Positions 33,485-41,610 of a DNA stretch of 64,000 bases are shown here, piece by piece. The notes beneath the pieces are model-generated. The model saw only the letters and a program-made list of their open reading frames with translations. It did not search any database and was not told the DNA's origin. The stretch comes from Crossiella sp. S99.2 (GTDB lineage Bacteria; Actinomycetota; Actinomycetes; Mycobacteriales; Pseudonocardiaceae): the NCBI RefSeq assembly GCF_023094165.1, contig NZ_JALMDK010000013.1, positions 216,415 through 280,414 of the forward strand, written 5' to 3'. The first letter of the stretch is position 1, and each line of letters starts with the position of its first letter. The position numbers and the translations under genes are program-made.

Positions 33485-35047
33485 ATGGGAACAGTCCCTC
33501 CCACTATCGAAGATCTCCGCGCCCTGGCCGAGCGTTACAACCTGACCCTGGACGATGCCGCGCTGGCCTCCTTCCGCGGGCTGATGATCCCCACGCTGGC
33601 CTCCTACGACGTGGTGGAAAAGCTCTACGCCGAGCACGCCCCGCCGATGCCCGCGCGCAACTACGCGGTGCCCAGCCCGGCGGAGAACCCGCTCAACGCC
33701 TGGCAGCTCTACACCGAGCTGTCCACCCAGGCAGAGGGCCCGCTGGCCGGCCGGCGCGTGGTGGTCAAGGACAACATCGCGGTGGCCGGCGTGCCGATGG
33801 GCAACGGCTCCCGCTCGTTACAGGGCTTCGTGCCCCGCGAGGACGCCACCGTGGTGCGCCGTCTGCTGGAGGCGGGCGCGACCATCGTCGGCAAGGGCAC
33901 CTGCGAGGACCTCTGCTACTCCGCGGGCAGCCACACCGCGATCTCCGGCCCGGTGCGCAACCCGTGGGACCCGACCCGCACCTCCGGCGGCTCCTCCTCC
34001 GGCCCGGCCGTGCTGGTGGCCACCGGTGAGGCCGATCTGGGCCTCGGCGGCGACCAGGGCGGCTCGATCCGCATCCCGGCGGCCTTCTGCGGCGTGGTCG
34101 GACACAAACCGACCTACGGCCTGGTGCCCTGCACCGGCGCGTTCTCCATGGACAACACCCTGGACCACCTCGGCCCGATCACCCGGACCGTGCGCGATGC
34201 CGCGCTGATGCTGACCGCGCTGGCCGGGCACGACCCGGACGACCCGCGCCAGGACGCCTCACTGCGGCCGCGGGACTACCTCAAGCACCTCGACGACGGC
34301 GTCAAGGGCCTGCGGATCGGCCTGCTCGCCGAAGGCTTCGACATCCCCGGCCTGTCCCAGGCCTGCGTGGACGACTCCGTGCGCAACGCCGCCTACGCGC
34401 TGGAACAGGCAGGCGCGCGGGTCAGCACGATCTCGGTGCCCTGGCACCGCACCGGCATGGACGTCTGGAAGGTCATCGCCACCGACGGCATCGCCTGGCA
34501 GATGATCGAGGGCAACGCGATCGGCCGGAACTGGGCCGGGCGCTACGACCCGGAGCTGATCGCGCACTTCGGGCGCGGCCGGGCCGAGCACGCCGACGCC
34601 TTCTCCGAGACGGTCAAGCTGGTCACGCTCAACGGCGGCTACACCCTCGGCAAGTACCACGGCGCGCACTACGGCATGGCGCAGAACCTGGTGCCGCACC
34701 TGATCAAGGGCTACGACCAGGCGCTGGCCGAGGTCGACGTGCTGGTGCTGCCTACCGCCCCGCACGTGGCCACCCCGCTGCCCGGCCCGGGGGCCAGCCG
34801 CGAGGAGTACGTGATCGCCGCGCTGGGCCTGGTGCCCAACGTCGCCCCGTTCGACGCCAGCGGCCACCCCGCGATCGCCGTGCCGGCGGGCCGGGTGGAC
34901 GGGCTGCCGGTGAGCATGATGATCGTCGGCCCGCACCACCGCGACGACCTGTGTCTGCGGGTGGCCAGGGCCGTGGAGACCGCACTGGGTGGCTTCCCAC
35001 CCGCACCCGCGCACGCCCCCCTCGCCGCGACCCGGGAGCAGTCATGA
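33485..35047 (+). CDS. Amidase, amidase-signature family
   Basis: 520 aa, ATG 33485 after GGAGGGG. Hydrolyses carboxamides to acid and ammonia. The Ser-cisSer-Lys triad is intact: Lys 95 (VVVKDN), Ser 171 in GGSSSGPA and nucleophile Ser 194 in GDQGGSIRIP. These positions, the length and the GDQGGSIR form match the enantioselective nitrile-pathway amidases of Rhodococcus type rather than GatA. Cytoplasmic. Its operon partner is a small zinc-binding protein, not a nitrile hydratase, so the substrate is probably an amide taken up or formed inside the cell. Likely controlled by the divergent ArsR and AmiC-like sensor genes. Confidence 0.93.
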   Translation: MGTVPPTIEDLRALAERYNLTLDDAALASFRGLMIPTLASYDVVEKLYAEHAPPMPARNYAVPSPAENPLNAWQLYTELSTQAEGPLAGRRVVVKDNIAVAGVPMGNGSRSLQGFVPREDATVVRRLLEAGATIVGKGTCEDLCYSAGSHTAISGPVRNPWDPTRTSGGSSSGPAVLVATGEADLGLGGDQGGSIRIPAAFCGVVGHKPTYGLVPCTGAFSMDNTLDHLGPITRTVRDAALMLTALAGHDPDDPRQDASLRPRDYLKHLDDGVKGLRIGLLAEGFDIPGLSQACVDDSVRNAAYALEQAGARVSTISVPWHRTGMDVWKVIATDGIAWQMIEGNAIGRNWAGRYDPELIAHFGRGRAEHADAFSETVKLVTLNGGYTLGKYHGAHYGMAQNLVPHLIKGYDQALAEVDVLVLPTAPHVATPLPGPGASREEYVIAALGLVPNVAPFDASGHPAIAVPAGRVDGLPVSMMIVGPHHRDDLCLRVARAVETALGGFPPAPAHAPLAATREQS

Positions 35048-35349
35048 CCATCGCACCGGAGCCCGGCCCGCCCACCGCACTCGGCGACCCGGGAGCGCTC
35101 GACGAGCCCATCGGCTTCGGCAATCCCACTCCCGAGCAGCTGCTCTTCTACTGGATGCCGGTGGACGGCCGCCGGCACGCCATCTGCGGCGCGCACGGCT
35201 CGCACCGCCCCGGCCAGCCCGCCGACACCCTCTGCGGCCGGCAGGTCGTCACCCGCACCGCCTCCGAACGCGAGTGGATCCTGTGGACCACCTGCGATGA
35301 GTGCTGGCACATCGCCAAGTCCGCGCAGCACGCGGGCAGCCACCGCTGA
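35044..35349 (+). CDS. Small zinc-binding protein of the actinomycete 'WMPVDGRRHA' type
   Basis: 101 aa; ATG overlaps the amidase TGA by four bases. Conserved features: FYWMPVDGRRHAICGA, DTLCGRQV and TTCDECWH, giving four cysteines (ICG, LCG, CDEC) and several His that could bind one zinc. Proteins of this kind are frequent in Pseudonocardiales, usually unlinked to amidases; their role is unknown to me. Coupling to the amidase suggests coexpression only. Confidence 0.75.
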   Translation: MTIAPEPGPPTALGDPGALDEPIGFGNPTPEQLLFYWMPVDGRRHAICGAHGSHRPGQPADTLCGRQVVTRTASEREWILWTTCDECWHIAKSAQHAGSHR

Positions 35350-35366
35350 AGGTCTCGAAAATGCCG

Positions 35367-35396
35367 TTGCGGGCCGCGATCTCCGCGGATTAGCGT
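35367..35396 (+). promoter_or_regulatory. Putative promoter of the small RNA element
   Basis: TTGCGG (35367-35372), an 18-base spacer and TAGCGT (35391-35396), starting 18 bp after the preceding stop codon. It would start a transcript near 35403 carrying the 12-codon frame and the three-way junction that follow. Confidence 0.35.
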
Positions 35397-35402
35397 GGCG
35401 GT

Positions 35403-35586
35403 ACACGAGAGAGGAGGTGGTCCAGCGTTGGATATCAACAGGACTCGTGAGGTGGCTGTCCGCTAGGACCGCCTTCGGCTTCACTGAGCGAATTCCAGAC
35501 AGCTACCCGGCCCCCGGACCTCCGAGTACAGTCCGACTCGGCCCACCAAGCTACCGGTGGGAGCAGGTCCGGGGGTTGCTGTTTGT
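35403..35586 (+). ncRNA. Structured small transcript with 12-codon leader-like frame
   Basis: A strong ribosome site (GAGGAGGTGG, 35411-35420) precedes TTG 35428, which opens a 12-residue frame (LDINRTREVAVR, TAG at 35464-35466). GGTGGTCC (35416-35423), overlapping that ribosome site, can pair with GGACCGCC (35466-35473) just after the stop, with one G-U pair. Further on, CCCCCGGACCT (35511-35521) pairs perfectly with AGGTCCGGGGG (35565-35575) and encloses two hairpins: CCGAGT/ACTCGG (35522-35527, 35536-35541) and CCCACC/GGTGGG (35542-35547, 35556-35561), each with an 8-base loop. A T-rich tail follows. The next gene is convergent, so this is not a leader of anything visible. Confidence 0.5.
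35428..35466 (+). CDS. 12-residue micro-ORF within the small transcript
   Basis: TTG start, product LDINRTREVAVR (first residue read as Met), TAG stop. AGGAGG lies 10 bases upstream, better than most ribosome sites in the window. Too short to classify; translation is likely but a function, if any, could lie in ribosome occupancy opening the hairpin around its own ribosome site. Confidence 0.4.
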   Translation: MDINRTREVAVR

Positions 35587-35597
35587 CCGGGGTCGCC

Positions 35598-36068
35598 TCA
35601 GCCGCCCAGGGCGGCGGCGACCACCAGCACCGCGGCGGCGATCGCGCGGAACAGCCAGGGCACCGTCTTCTCCGTGAGCAGGGCGGCCAGCAGGTAGGAC
35701 ACCGCGGCCAGCACCGCCGTTTCCACCGAGGGCAGCGCCGGGGTGTAGCCGACCAGGCCGCCGATCCGGATCAAGCCCAGCACCAGCACCGGGCCGAGCA
35801 GGGCGATCAGGCCGTTGCCCGCCACCTGGAGCAGGCCCAGCAGCCACCAGCCCACCGTCACCGCCAGCAGCGCCACCACCCCGACCACCACGCCGGGGCT
35901 GGTCAGCGTCTCGACGGGCACCCAGCCCCTCGGTTGGTCACAGGGCTGTTCCGGACACGACGAGGGCAGCAGCGGCAGTACCGCCAGCCACAGCAGCACC
36001 ACCGAGGCGCCGACAGCAGCCGCGGCGGCGCACCGGATCACCAGGCGCATGGGTTGGGCTTCGACCAT
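35598..36068 (-). CDS. Small integral membrane protein
   Basis: 156 aa with four hydrophobic helices (LVIRCAAAAAVGASVVLLWL; VVVGVVALLAVTVGWWLLGL; LIALLGPVLVLGLIRIGGLV; AVLAAVSYLLAALL). A short outside loop has two Cys (SCPEQPCDQP) that could form a disulfide. ATG 36068 is used; ATG 36050 is an alternative and neither has a strong ribosome site. Divergent from the methyltransferase (67 bp). No family recognised. Confidence 0.65.
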   Translation of the reverse strand: MVEAQPMRLVIRCAAAAAVGASVVLLWLAVLPLLPSSCPEQPCDQPRGWVPVETLTSPGVVVGVVALLAVTVGWWLLGLLQVAGNGLIALLGPVLVLGLIRIGGLVGYTPALPSVETAVLAAVSYLLAALLTEKTVPWLFRAIAAAVLVVAAALGG

Positions 36069-36135
36069 GAACAAATCGTGGCAGAGTCCGGGCGTCGGCG
36101 TGCGCGGGCGGGGTTGCTCCGGCAGGGTTGAATTC

Positions 36136-36867
36136 ATGAACCGAGCGCTGGACGCCGATGAACTGCAGAGCGAGTTCGACGCGCACGCCCGGCGGTACGA
36201 CCTCCTGGTCGGCGCCAACCTCGGTTACCACCGCGATCTGCGCCGCGCCGCGGCCCGGCTCGGCCTGCGCGAACAAGGCGGCGGGCAGCGGGTGCTGGAC
36301 CTGGGCTGCGGCACCGGCGCCTCCACCGCCGCCATCCTGGCCGCCTACCCGCTGGCCACCGTGGTCGGCGCGGACGCCTCCGGCGGCATGCTGGCGGCCG
36401 CGCGGCGCAAACCCTGGCCGGGCAGCGTGACCTTCACCCAGGCCAGGGCCGAGCGGCTGGCCGCGGCCGGGGTGCGCGGGCCGTTCGACGCGATCTTCGC
36501 CGGATATCTGCTGCGCAATGTGGCCGAACCGGACGCCGTGCTGGCCGACCTGCGCGCGCTGCTGCGTCCCGGCGGCCACCTGGTGCTGCACGACTACACC
36601 CTGGACCGCCGCCCGCTCAGCCGCGCGGTGTGGACCGCGGTGTGCTGGGGCGTGATCATCCCGGCCGGGCTGCTGGCCACCGGCCGCACCGGGCTCTACC
36701 GCTACCTGTGGCGCAGCGTGCTGGACTTCGACCGGGTCGACGCACTCCGGGACCGGTTGCGCCGCAACGAATTCACCGAGGTCAGGGCCGGATCAGCCGG
36801 GGGCTGGCAACGCGGGATCACGCACACCGTGCGCGGGCGCAGGCAACTCGACGGAGGCACTGGATGA
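36136..36867 (+). CDS. Class I SAM-dependent methyltransferase, CrtT-like
   Basis: 243 aa. SAM-binding motif I VLDLGCGTGAS, motif II acidic end VVGADAS, and post-motif LRPGGHLVLHDYTL are clear; the general form is UbiE-like. The C-terminal third has a hydrophobic stretch (VCWGVIIPAGLLATG) that would suit a membrane-embedded substrate. Its ATGA overlap with a CrtU-like desaturase matches the crtT-crtU order of the isorenieratene clusters of Streptomyces, so a role in carotenoid ring methylation is likely but not shown. Confidence 0.8.
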   Translation: MNRALDADELQSEFDAHARRYDLLVGANLGYHRDLRRAAARLGLREQGGGQRVLDLGCGTGASTAAILAAYPLATVVGADASGGMLAAARRKPWPGSVTFTQARAERLAAAGVRGPFDAIFAGYLLRNVAEPDAVLADLRALLRPGGHLVLHDYTLDRRPLSRAVWTAVCWGVIIPAGLLATGRTGLYRYLWRSVLDFDRVDALRDRLRRNEFTEVRAGSAGGWQRGITHTVRGRRQLDGGTG

Positions 36868-38405
36868 TCCCGCTGGGCACCGATCGCCGCGCGGTGAAAC
36901 ACCTGCCGCGCGGCAGCCGCCCCGACGTCCGGCACCTGTCCGCGCCACCCCGGGTGGTGGTGATCGGCGGCGGGATCGCCGGACTGGCCGCGGCCACCGC
37001 GCTGTCCGACCGCGGCGTCGAAGTGGTGCTGCTGGAACGCGAGGACTACCTGGGCGGGCGGGTCGGCGGCTGGCCGGTGACCCTCACCGACGGCAGCCGG
37101 GTCACCATGACCCGCGGCTTCCACGCCTTCTTCCGCCAGTACTACAACCTGCGCCAGCTGCTCCGCCGCGCCGACCCGGAGCTGCGCGCGCTCACCCCGC
37201 TGACCGACTACCCGCTGCTGCACAGCAACGGCCACGCCGACACCTTCGCCGGACTGCCCAGGACCCCGCCGCTCAACGCCGCCGCGTTCGTGTTGCGCAG
37301 CCCCACCTTCTCCTGGGCCGAACTGTCCACAGTGGACCCTAGAAGGGCGATGACACTGCTGGACGTGCGGGTCCCGGAGACCTACGCCGAACTCGACCAC
37401 CTGGACGCGGTGGAATTCCTGGACCGCATCGGATTCCCCGCCGCCGCCAGGGATCTGGCCTTCGAGGTGTTCTCCCGCAGCTTCTTCAGCGACCCCCGGC
37501 TGCTGTCCGCGGCCGAACTGGCGGTGATGTTCCACATCTACTTCCTCGGCTCCAGCGAGGGCCTGGTCTTCGACGTGGCCGCCGACCCGTTCCCGCACGG
37601 CCTGTGGGAACCGCTGGGCCGCTACCTGTCCGGGCGCGGCGTGGAGATCCGCACCGGCGTGCGGGTCAGCGCGGTGGAACCCAGCGCCCGCCGCCGCTAC
37701 GCCGTGCACCTGGCCGATTCCCTGACCCCCCTGGAGGCCGACGCGGTGGTGCTGGCCACCGATGTCGGCGGCTTGCGCACCATCGTCGGCGACTCCCCCG
37801 GCATCGCCACCGCCGACTGGCGCGGGGCGGTCAGCAGGCTGCGCACCGCACCCCGGTTCGGTGTGCTGCGGTTGTGGCTGGACCGGCCGGTGCGCGCGGA
37901 CCGGGCCGGATTCCTGGGCACCGCGGGCTTCGGGCCACTGGACAACATCAGCGTGCTGGACCGCTACGAGCACCAGGCCCGCGACTGGGCCATCCGGCAC
38001 GACGGCGCGGTGGTCGAACTGCACGCCTACGCGCTGCCGGTGGACGCGGTGCTGGGCGACGTGCGCGCGGAACTCCTCGCCCAGCTGGGCAAGGTGTACC
38101 CGGAGACGGTGGACGCCCGGATCGTGGACGAGCGCTTCGAGATCCGCTCGGACTGCCCGCTGTTCCTGCCCGGCACCTACCAGGACCGGTTAGCCGTGCG
38201 CACACCCGAGGATTTCCTGGTGGCGGCCGGGGATCACGTGCGCACCGGACTGCCGGTGGCGCTGATGGAACGGGCCGCCACCGCCGGATTCCTGGCCGCG
38301 AACGCGTTGCTGGGCAACTGGGATGTGCAGGGCCGGACGCTGTGGACGGTGCCCACCCAGGGCCGCAGCCCACTGTTGCGCACGCTGGCCCGCCGGTTGC
38401 GCTGA
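36864..38405 (+). CDS. crtU: CrtU-like FAD-dependent carotene desaturase/methyltransferase
   Basis: 513 aa, ATG overlapping the methyltransferase stop. Rossmann FAD motif VVVIGGGIAGLAAATAL (about residue 33), then EREDYLGGRVGGW as in phytoene-desaturase-type amine oxidases, and the family segment TRGFHAFFRQYYNLRQLLRR. The match in form is to CrtU, which turns beta-carotene end groups into aromatic rings (isorenieratene); the C-terminal FAD loop DHVRTGLPVALMERAATAG is intact. No crtE, crtI, crtB or crtY lies in the window, so precursor genes must be elsewhere. Other carotenoid oxidoreductases remain possible. Confidence 0.7.
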   Translation: MIPLGTDRRAVKHLPRGSRPDVRHLSAPPRVVVIGGGIAGLAAATALSDRGVEVVLLEREDYLGGRVGGWPVTLTDGSRVTMTRGFHAFFRQYYNLRQLLRRADPELRALTPLTDYPLLHSNGHADTFAGLPRTPPLNAAAFVLRSPTFSWAELSTVDPRRAMTLLDVRVPETYAELDHLDAVEFLDRIGFPAAARDLAFEVFSRSFFSDPRLLSAAELAVMFHIYFLGSSEGLVFDVAADPFPHGLWEPLGRYLSGRGVEIRTGVRVSAVEPSARRRYAVHLADSLTPLEADAVVLATDVGGLRTIVGDSPGIATADWRGAVSRLRTAPRFGVLRLWLDRPVRADRAGFLGTAGFGPLDNISVLDRYEHQARDWAIRHDGAVVELHAYALPVDAVLGDVRAELLAQLGKVYPETVDARIVDERFEIRSDCPLFLPGTYQDRLAVRTPEDFLVAAGDHVRTGLPVALMERAATAGFLAANALLGNWDVQGRTLWTVPTQGRSPLLRTLARRLR

Positions 38406-38410
38406 CCGGC

Positions 38411-39382
38411 TCAGCCCGGGAAACATCCCTTGCGACGCAACGCATACCGCCGTTCGGCGTAGGCCAGATCGTCCCGCCACAACCGTTCCGCCGCCCACCG
38501 CATCAGCGGTCGCATCACCGGCGCTGCGGCCTTGGCGAACCGGAAACCGGGCCGGTCGGAGTGCGCGATGGTCGCCTCGATCACCGCGGTGCGGCCCGGA
38601 CCCAGTGGGGTGGCATGGGTTTCCACCACACTGTCCTGCCCCTCGCCCTCGACGATGTGCATCACCACCGTGCGCGGTTCCGGGCAGGTGAACGCGGCCA
38701 GCACCGGCACGCCGAACCGCCCGCCCAGCTTGAAGGTCACCTCGACCAGGAACCGGTCCTCGTCGGTGTCCTGCTCCGGCGCGGAGACCACCCGCAGGTT
38801 GGCGAAGGAATAGGGGTGGAACCAGGCGCCGTGCCAAGGATCCAGGCGGTTGGCCAGCACGTCCTCCGGTTCACAGCGGCCGATCATGGTGGCCACCGCG
38901 GCCAGGGAACCGGGCGCGGGGCGTTGCGGCAGCACGGGTTCCGGCAGCGGTTCCTCGCCGCCGACCGAATCCAGGCGGACCCAGGCCAGCACGCCGTCGT
39001 CGTGCGCGGGAAACGGCTGCCAGCCGGGGAATCCCGCCGGTCCCAGGGCCAGGCCGTGCCAGCGGCACAACAGCTTTCCGCCGTGCACCGCGGCCTGGCA
39101 CAGCGGCGCACCCAGGTGCGGGCACGAACCGGGACCGGCGTGCAGACTGCCGTCGGCGCCGCGCCAGGCCACCACCTCGACCCCGGCGATGGTGCGGCCG
39201 AACGGCTTGGCCGCCGGGATCTCGCCGCTGGCGGCCAGGACGAACCAGTTCCCGGCCGGGCGGGCCTGGGCGCGTTTGAGGGCGGCGGCGATCAGGCCGG
39301 GCTTGGCCTCGCGCCAGGTCGGCTCCTGGTCCGGCCAGGCTGGGGTGGACAGCAACCGCAACGGCAGACCACGGCGAGGCAT
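38411..39382 (-). CDS. Rieske [2Fe-2S] protein beside carotenoid genes
   Basis: 323 aa, ATG 39382. The Rieske cluster motif is complete: CPHLGAP and, 16 residues on, CRWHG. The remainder is not a normal ring-hydroxylase alpha subunit: the mononuclear-iron facial triad is not apparent, while segments such as NRLDPWHGAWFHPYSF and RFLVEVTFKLGGRFGVPV look lipid- or steroid-like. Proteins of this build occur next to CrtU-like enzymes in actinomycetes, so electron delivery or an oxidative step on carotenoids is plausible. Convergent with the CrtU gene, 5 bp between stops. Confidence 0.75.
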   Translation of the reverse strand: MPRRGLPLRLLSTPAWPDQEPTWREAKPGLIAAALKRAQARPAGNWFVLAASGEIPAAKPFGRTIAGVEVVAWRGADGSLHAGPGSCPHLGAPLCQAAVHGGKLLCRWHGLALGPAGFPGWQPFPAHDDGVLAWVRLDSVGGEEPLPEPVLPQRPAPGSLAAVATMIGRCEPEDVLANRLDPWHGAWFHPYSFANLRVVSAPEQDTDEDRFLVEVTFKLGGRFGVPVLAAFTCPEPRTVVMHIVEGEGQDSVVETHATPLGPGRTAVIEATIAHSDRPGFRFAKAAAPVMRPLMRWAAERLWRDDLAYAERRYALRRKGCFPG

Positions 39383-39516
39383 GTCACCCACGCTAGCCCT
39401 GACCGTGACGGACAGCGACCGCGACCGCGCATGTGGGTGGAATCCACTGTTTCGGTCGGAGGTGTGGTGCGCCAGCACATGGTCAGCGGCCCCGGACTTG
39501 CCTACCTTCGGAGTCC

Positions 39517-40272
39517 ATGACCACTCAACCAGGGCTGATCGGGCGCACCGCACTGGTCACCGGCGCCGCCAGCGGCATCGGACTGGCCATCTCCAAGATG
39601 CTGGCCGGCGCGGGCGCGACCGTGCACCTGGTCGACAAGAACGGACCAGCGGTGCACACCGCGGCCGAGGACTACGGCGGGGTGGCGCACGAGATCGACC
39701 TCAGCGACCCGGCCGCGATCGACACCCTTCCGTCCACAGTGGACATCCTGGTGAACAACGCTGGCATGCAGCACGTGGCCGGGATCAGCGAGTTCCCGCC
39801 GGAGATGTTCCGGCTGATGCAGGACGTCATGGTCACCGCGCCGTTCCTCATCCTGCGCCGGGTGCTGCCGCACATGTACGCCCGCCGCTGGGGCCGGGTG
39901 GTCAACATCTCCTCGGTGCACGGCCTGCGCGCCAGCCCGTTCAAATCCGCCTACGTCGCGGCCAAACACGCGCTGGAGGGCCTGAGCAAGGTGGTCGCGC
40001 TGGAGGGCGCGCCGTACGGGGTCACCAGCAACTGCATCAACCCCGCCTACGTGCGCACCCCCCTGGTGGAGAAGCAGGTCACCGACCTCTCGCGCGCACA
40101 CCGGATCAGCGAGAAGGAGGTGCTCACCGACATCCTGCTGGACCGGACCGCGGTGAAACGGCTCCTCGAACCGGTGCAGGTCGCCGAAGCCGTGCTGTGG
40201 CTCTGCCAGCAACACAGCGGCCATCTCACCGGCATCTCGATTCCCATCGACGGCGGCTGGACCGCCCGCTAA
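39517..40272 (+). CDS. SDR dehydrogenase, D-3-hydroxybutyrate dehydrogenase-like
   Basis: 251 aa, ATG 39517 with CGGAG upstream. NAD(H) loop TGAASGIG, NNAG, catalytic Ser (NISSVHG) and YVAAK form the classical SDR active site. The segments PAYVRTPLVEKQV and LLDRTAVKRLLEP are characteristic of D-beta-hydroxybutyrate dehydrogenases, which convert 3-hydroxybutyrate to acetoacetate. First gene of a three-gene operon with a carboxylate-type transporter and a regulator, which supports a catabolic role for an imported hydroxy acid. Confidence 0.85.
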   Translation: MTTQPGLIGRTALVTGAASGIGLAISKMLAGAGATVHLVDKNGPAVHTAAEDYGGVAHEIDLSDPAAIDTLPSTVDILVNNAGMQHVAGISEFPPEMFRLMQDVMVTAPFLILRRVLPHMYARRWGRVVNISSVHGLRASPFKSAYVAAKHALEGLSKVVALEGAPYGVTSNCINPAYVRTPLVEKQVTDLSRAHRISEKEVLTDILLDRTAVKRLLEPVQVAEAVLWLCQQHSGHLTGISIPIDGGWTAR

Positions 40273-40305
40273 TCTCCCTGCCCTCCCGATGACGTGAGGT
40301 ACACG

Positions 40306-41610
40306 ATGTCCGTCCCCACCGCTGCCCCAGCGCGCTCCTCGATCACCCGGATCGTCGGCGCGAGCATGATCGGCACCACCATCGAGTGGTACGACTTCTT
40401 CCTCTACGGCTCGGCCGCCGCGCTGGTGTTCAACACGCTGTTCTTCCCCACCTCCGACCCGCTCACCGGCACCCTGCTCGCCTTCGTCACCTACGCCATC
40501 GGCTTCATCGCCCGGCCGTTGGGCGGCATTGTCTTCGGGCACTTCGGGGACCGGCTGGGCCGGAAGAAACTGCTGGTGATCAGCCTGCTGATGATGGGTG
40601 GCGCGACCTTCCTGATCGGCCTGCTGCCCACCTACGCCACCATCGGCGCGGCCGCGCCACTGCTGCTCACCCTGCTGCGGCTGGTCCAGGGCTTCGCGCT
40701 GGGCGGCGAATGGGGCGGGGCGGTGCTGATCGTCTCCGAGCACGGCGATCCGAAACGGCGGGGCTACTGGGCGTCCTGGCCGCAGGCCGGGGTGCCCGCG
40801 GGCAACCTGCTGGCCACCGCGGTGCTGGCGGTGCTGGCCGCGGTGCAGCCGGAGGCCGATTTCCTGGAGTGGGGCTGGCGGATCCCGTTCCTGCTCTCCG
40901 GCGCGCTGGTCGCGGTCGGGCTGTGGATCCGGCTGGCCGTGTCCGAGTCGCCGGTGTTCCTGGAGGCCCAGGCCAAGGCCGAGCAGACCGGGGAACGCGA
41001 GGCCCCGCCGATCATCCGGGTGCTGCGTGAGCACCGGCGCGAGGTGCTGGTGGCCATGGGCGCCCGCTTCGCCGAGAACGTCTGCTACTACATCCTGACC
41101 GCGTTCATCCTGGTCTACCTCACCGGACCGCTGGGCCTGCCCAAGTCCACCGGGCTCAACGCGGTGCTGATCGCCTCGGCCATCCACTTCATCTCGATCC
41201 CGTTGTGGGGCGCGCTCTCCGACCGGCTCGGGCGCAAACCGGTGTACCTGTTCGGCGCGATCGGCACCGGCCTGTGGGGCTTCGCCTTCTTCGCCCTGCT
41301 GGACACCAAGTCGTTCTGGCTGATCACCCTGGGCACCACGATCGGGCTGATCCTGCACGGCGCGATGTACGGGCCGCAGGCGGCGTTCTTCTCCGAACTC
41401 TTCGGCACCAGGGTCCGCTATTCGGGGGCCTCGATCGGCTACCAGCTCGCCTCGATCTTCGCCGGGGCGCTGGCCCCGCTGATCGCCACCGCGTTGCTGC
41501 AGCAGTTCGGCACCTCCTTCCCGATCTCGGTGTACCTGTTCCTGGCCGCGGTGCTCACCACCGGCGCGGTGCTGCTCTCCCGTGAGACCAGGGGCGAAGA
41601 ACTCGGGTGA
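40306..41610 (+). CDS. MHS-family (MFS) metabolite:H+ symporter
   Basis: 434 aa, ATG 40306 after GTGAGG. Twelve membrane helices. The metabolite-H+ symporter signatures are strong: IGTTIEWYDFFLYG at the first helix, RPLGGIVFGHFGDRLGRKK, and LVQGFALGGEWGGAVL. Relatives move alpha-ketoglutarate, proline/betaine or shikimate-like acids. The position between a hydroxybutyrate dehydrogenase and a regulator points to 3-hydroxybutyrate or a related acid. It ends in a 4-bp overlap with the regulator gene. Confidence 0.9.
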   Translation: MSVPTAAPARSSITRIVGASMIGTTIEWYDFFLYGSAAALVFNTLFFPTSDPLTGTLLAFVTYAIGFIARPLGGIVFGHFGDRLGRKKLLVISLLMMGGATFLIGLLPTYATIGAAAPLLLTLLRLVQGFALGGEWGGAVLIVSEHGDPKRRGYWASWPQAGVPAGNLLATAVLAVLAAVQPEADFLEWGWRIPFLLSGALVAVGLWIRLAVSESPVFLEAQAKAEQTGEREAPPIIRVLREHRREVLVAMGARFAENVCYYILTAFILVYLTGPLGLPKSTGLNAVLIASAIHFISIPLWGALSDRLGRKPVYLFGAIGTGLWGFAFFALLDTKSFWLITLGTTIGLILHGAMYGPQAAFFSELFGTRVRYSGASIGYQLASIFAGALAPLIATALLQQFGTSFPISVYLFLAAVLTTGAVLLSRETRGEELG

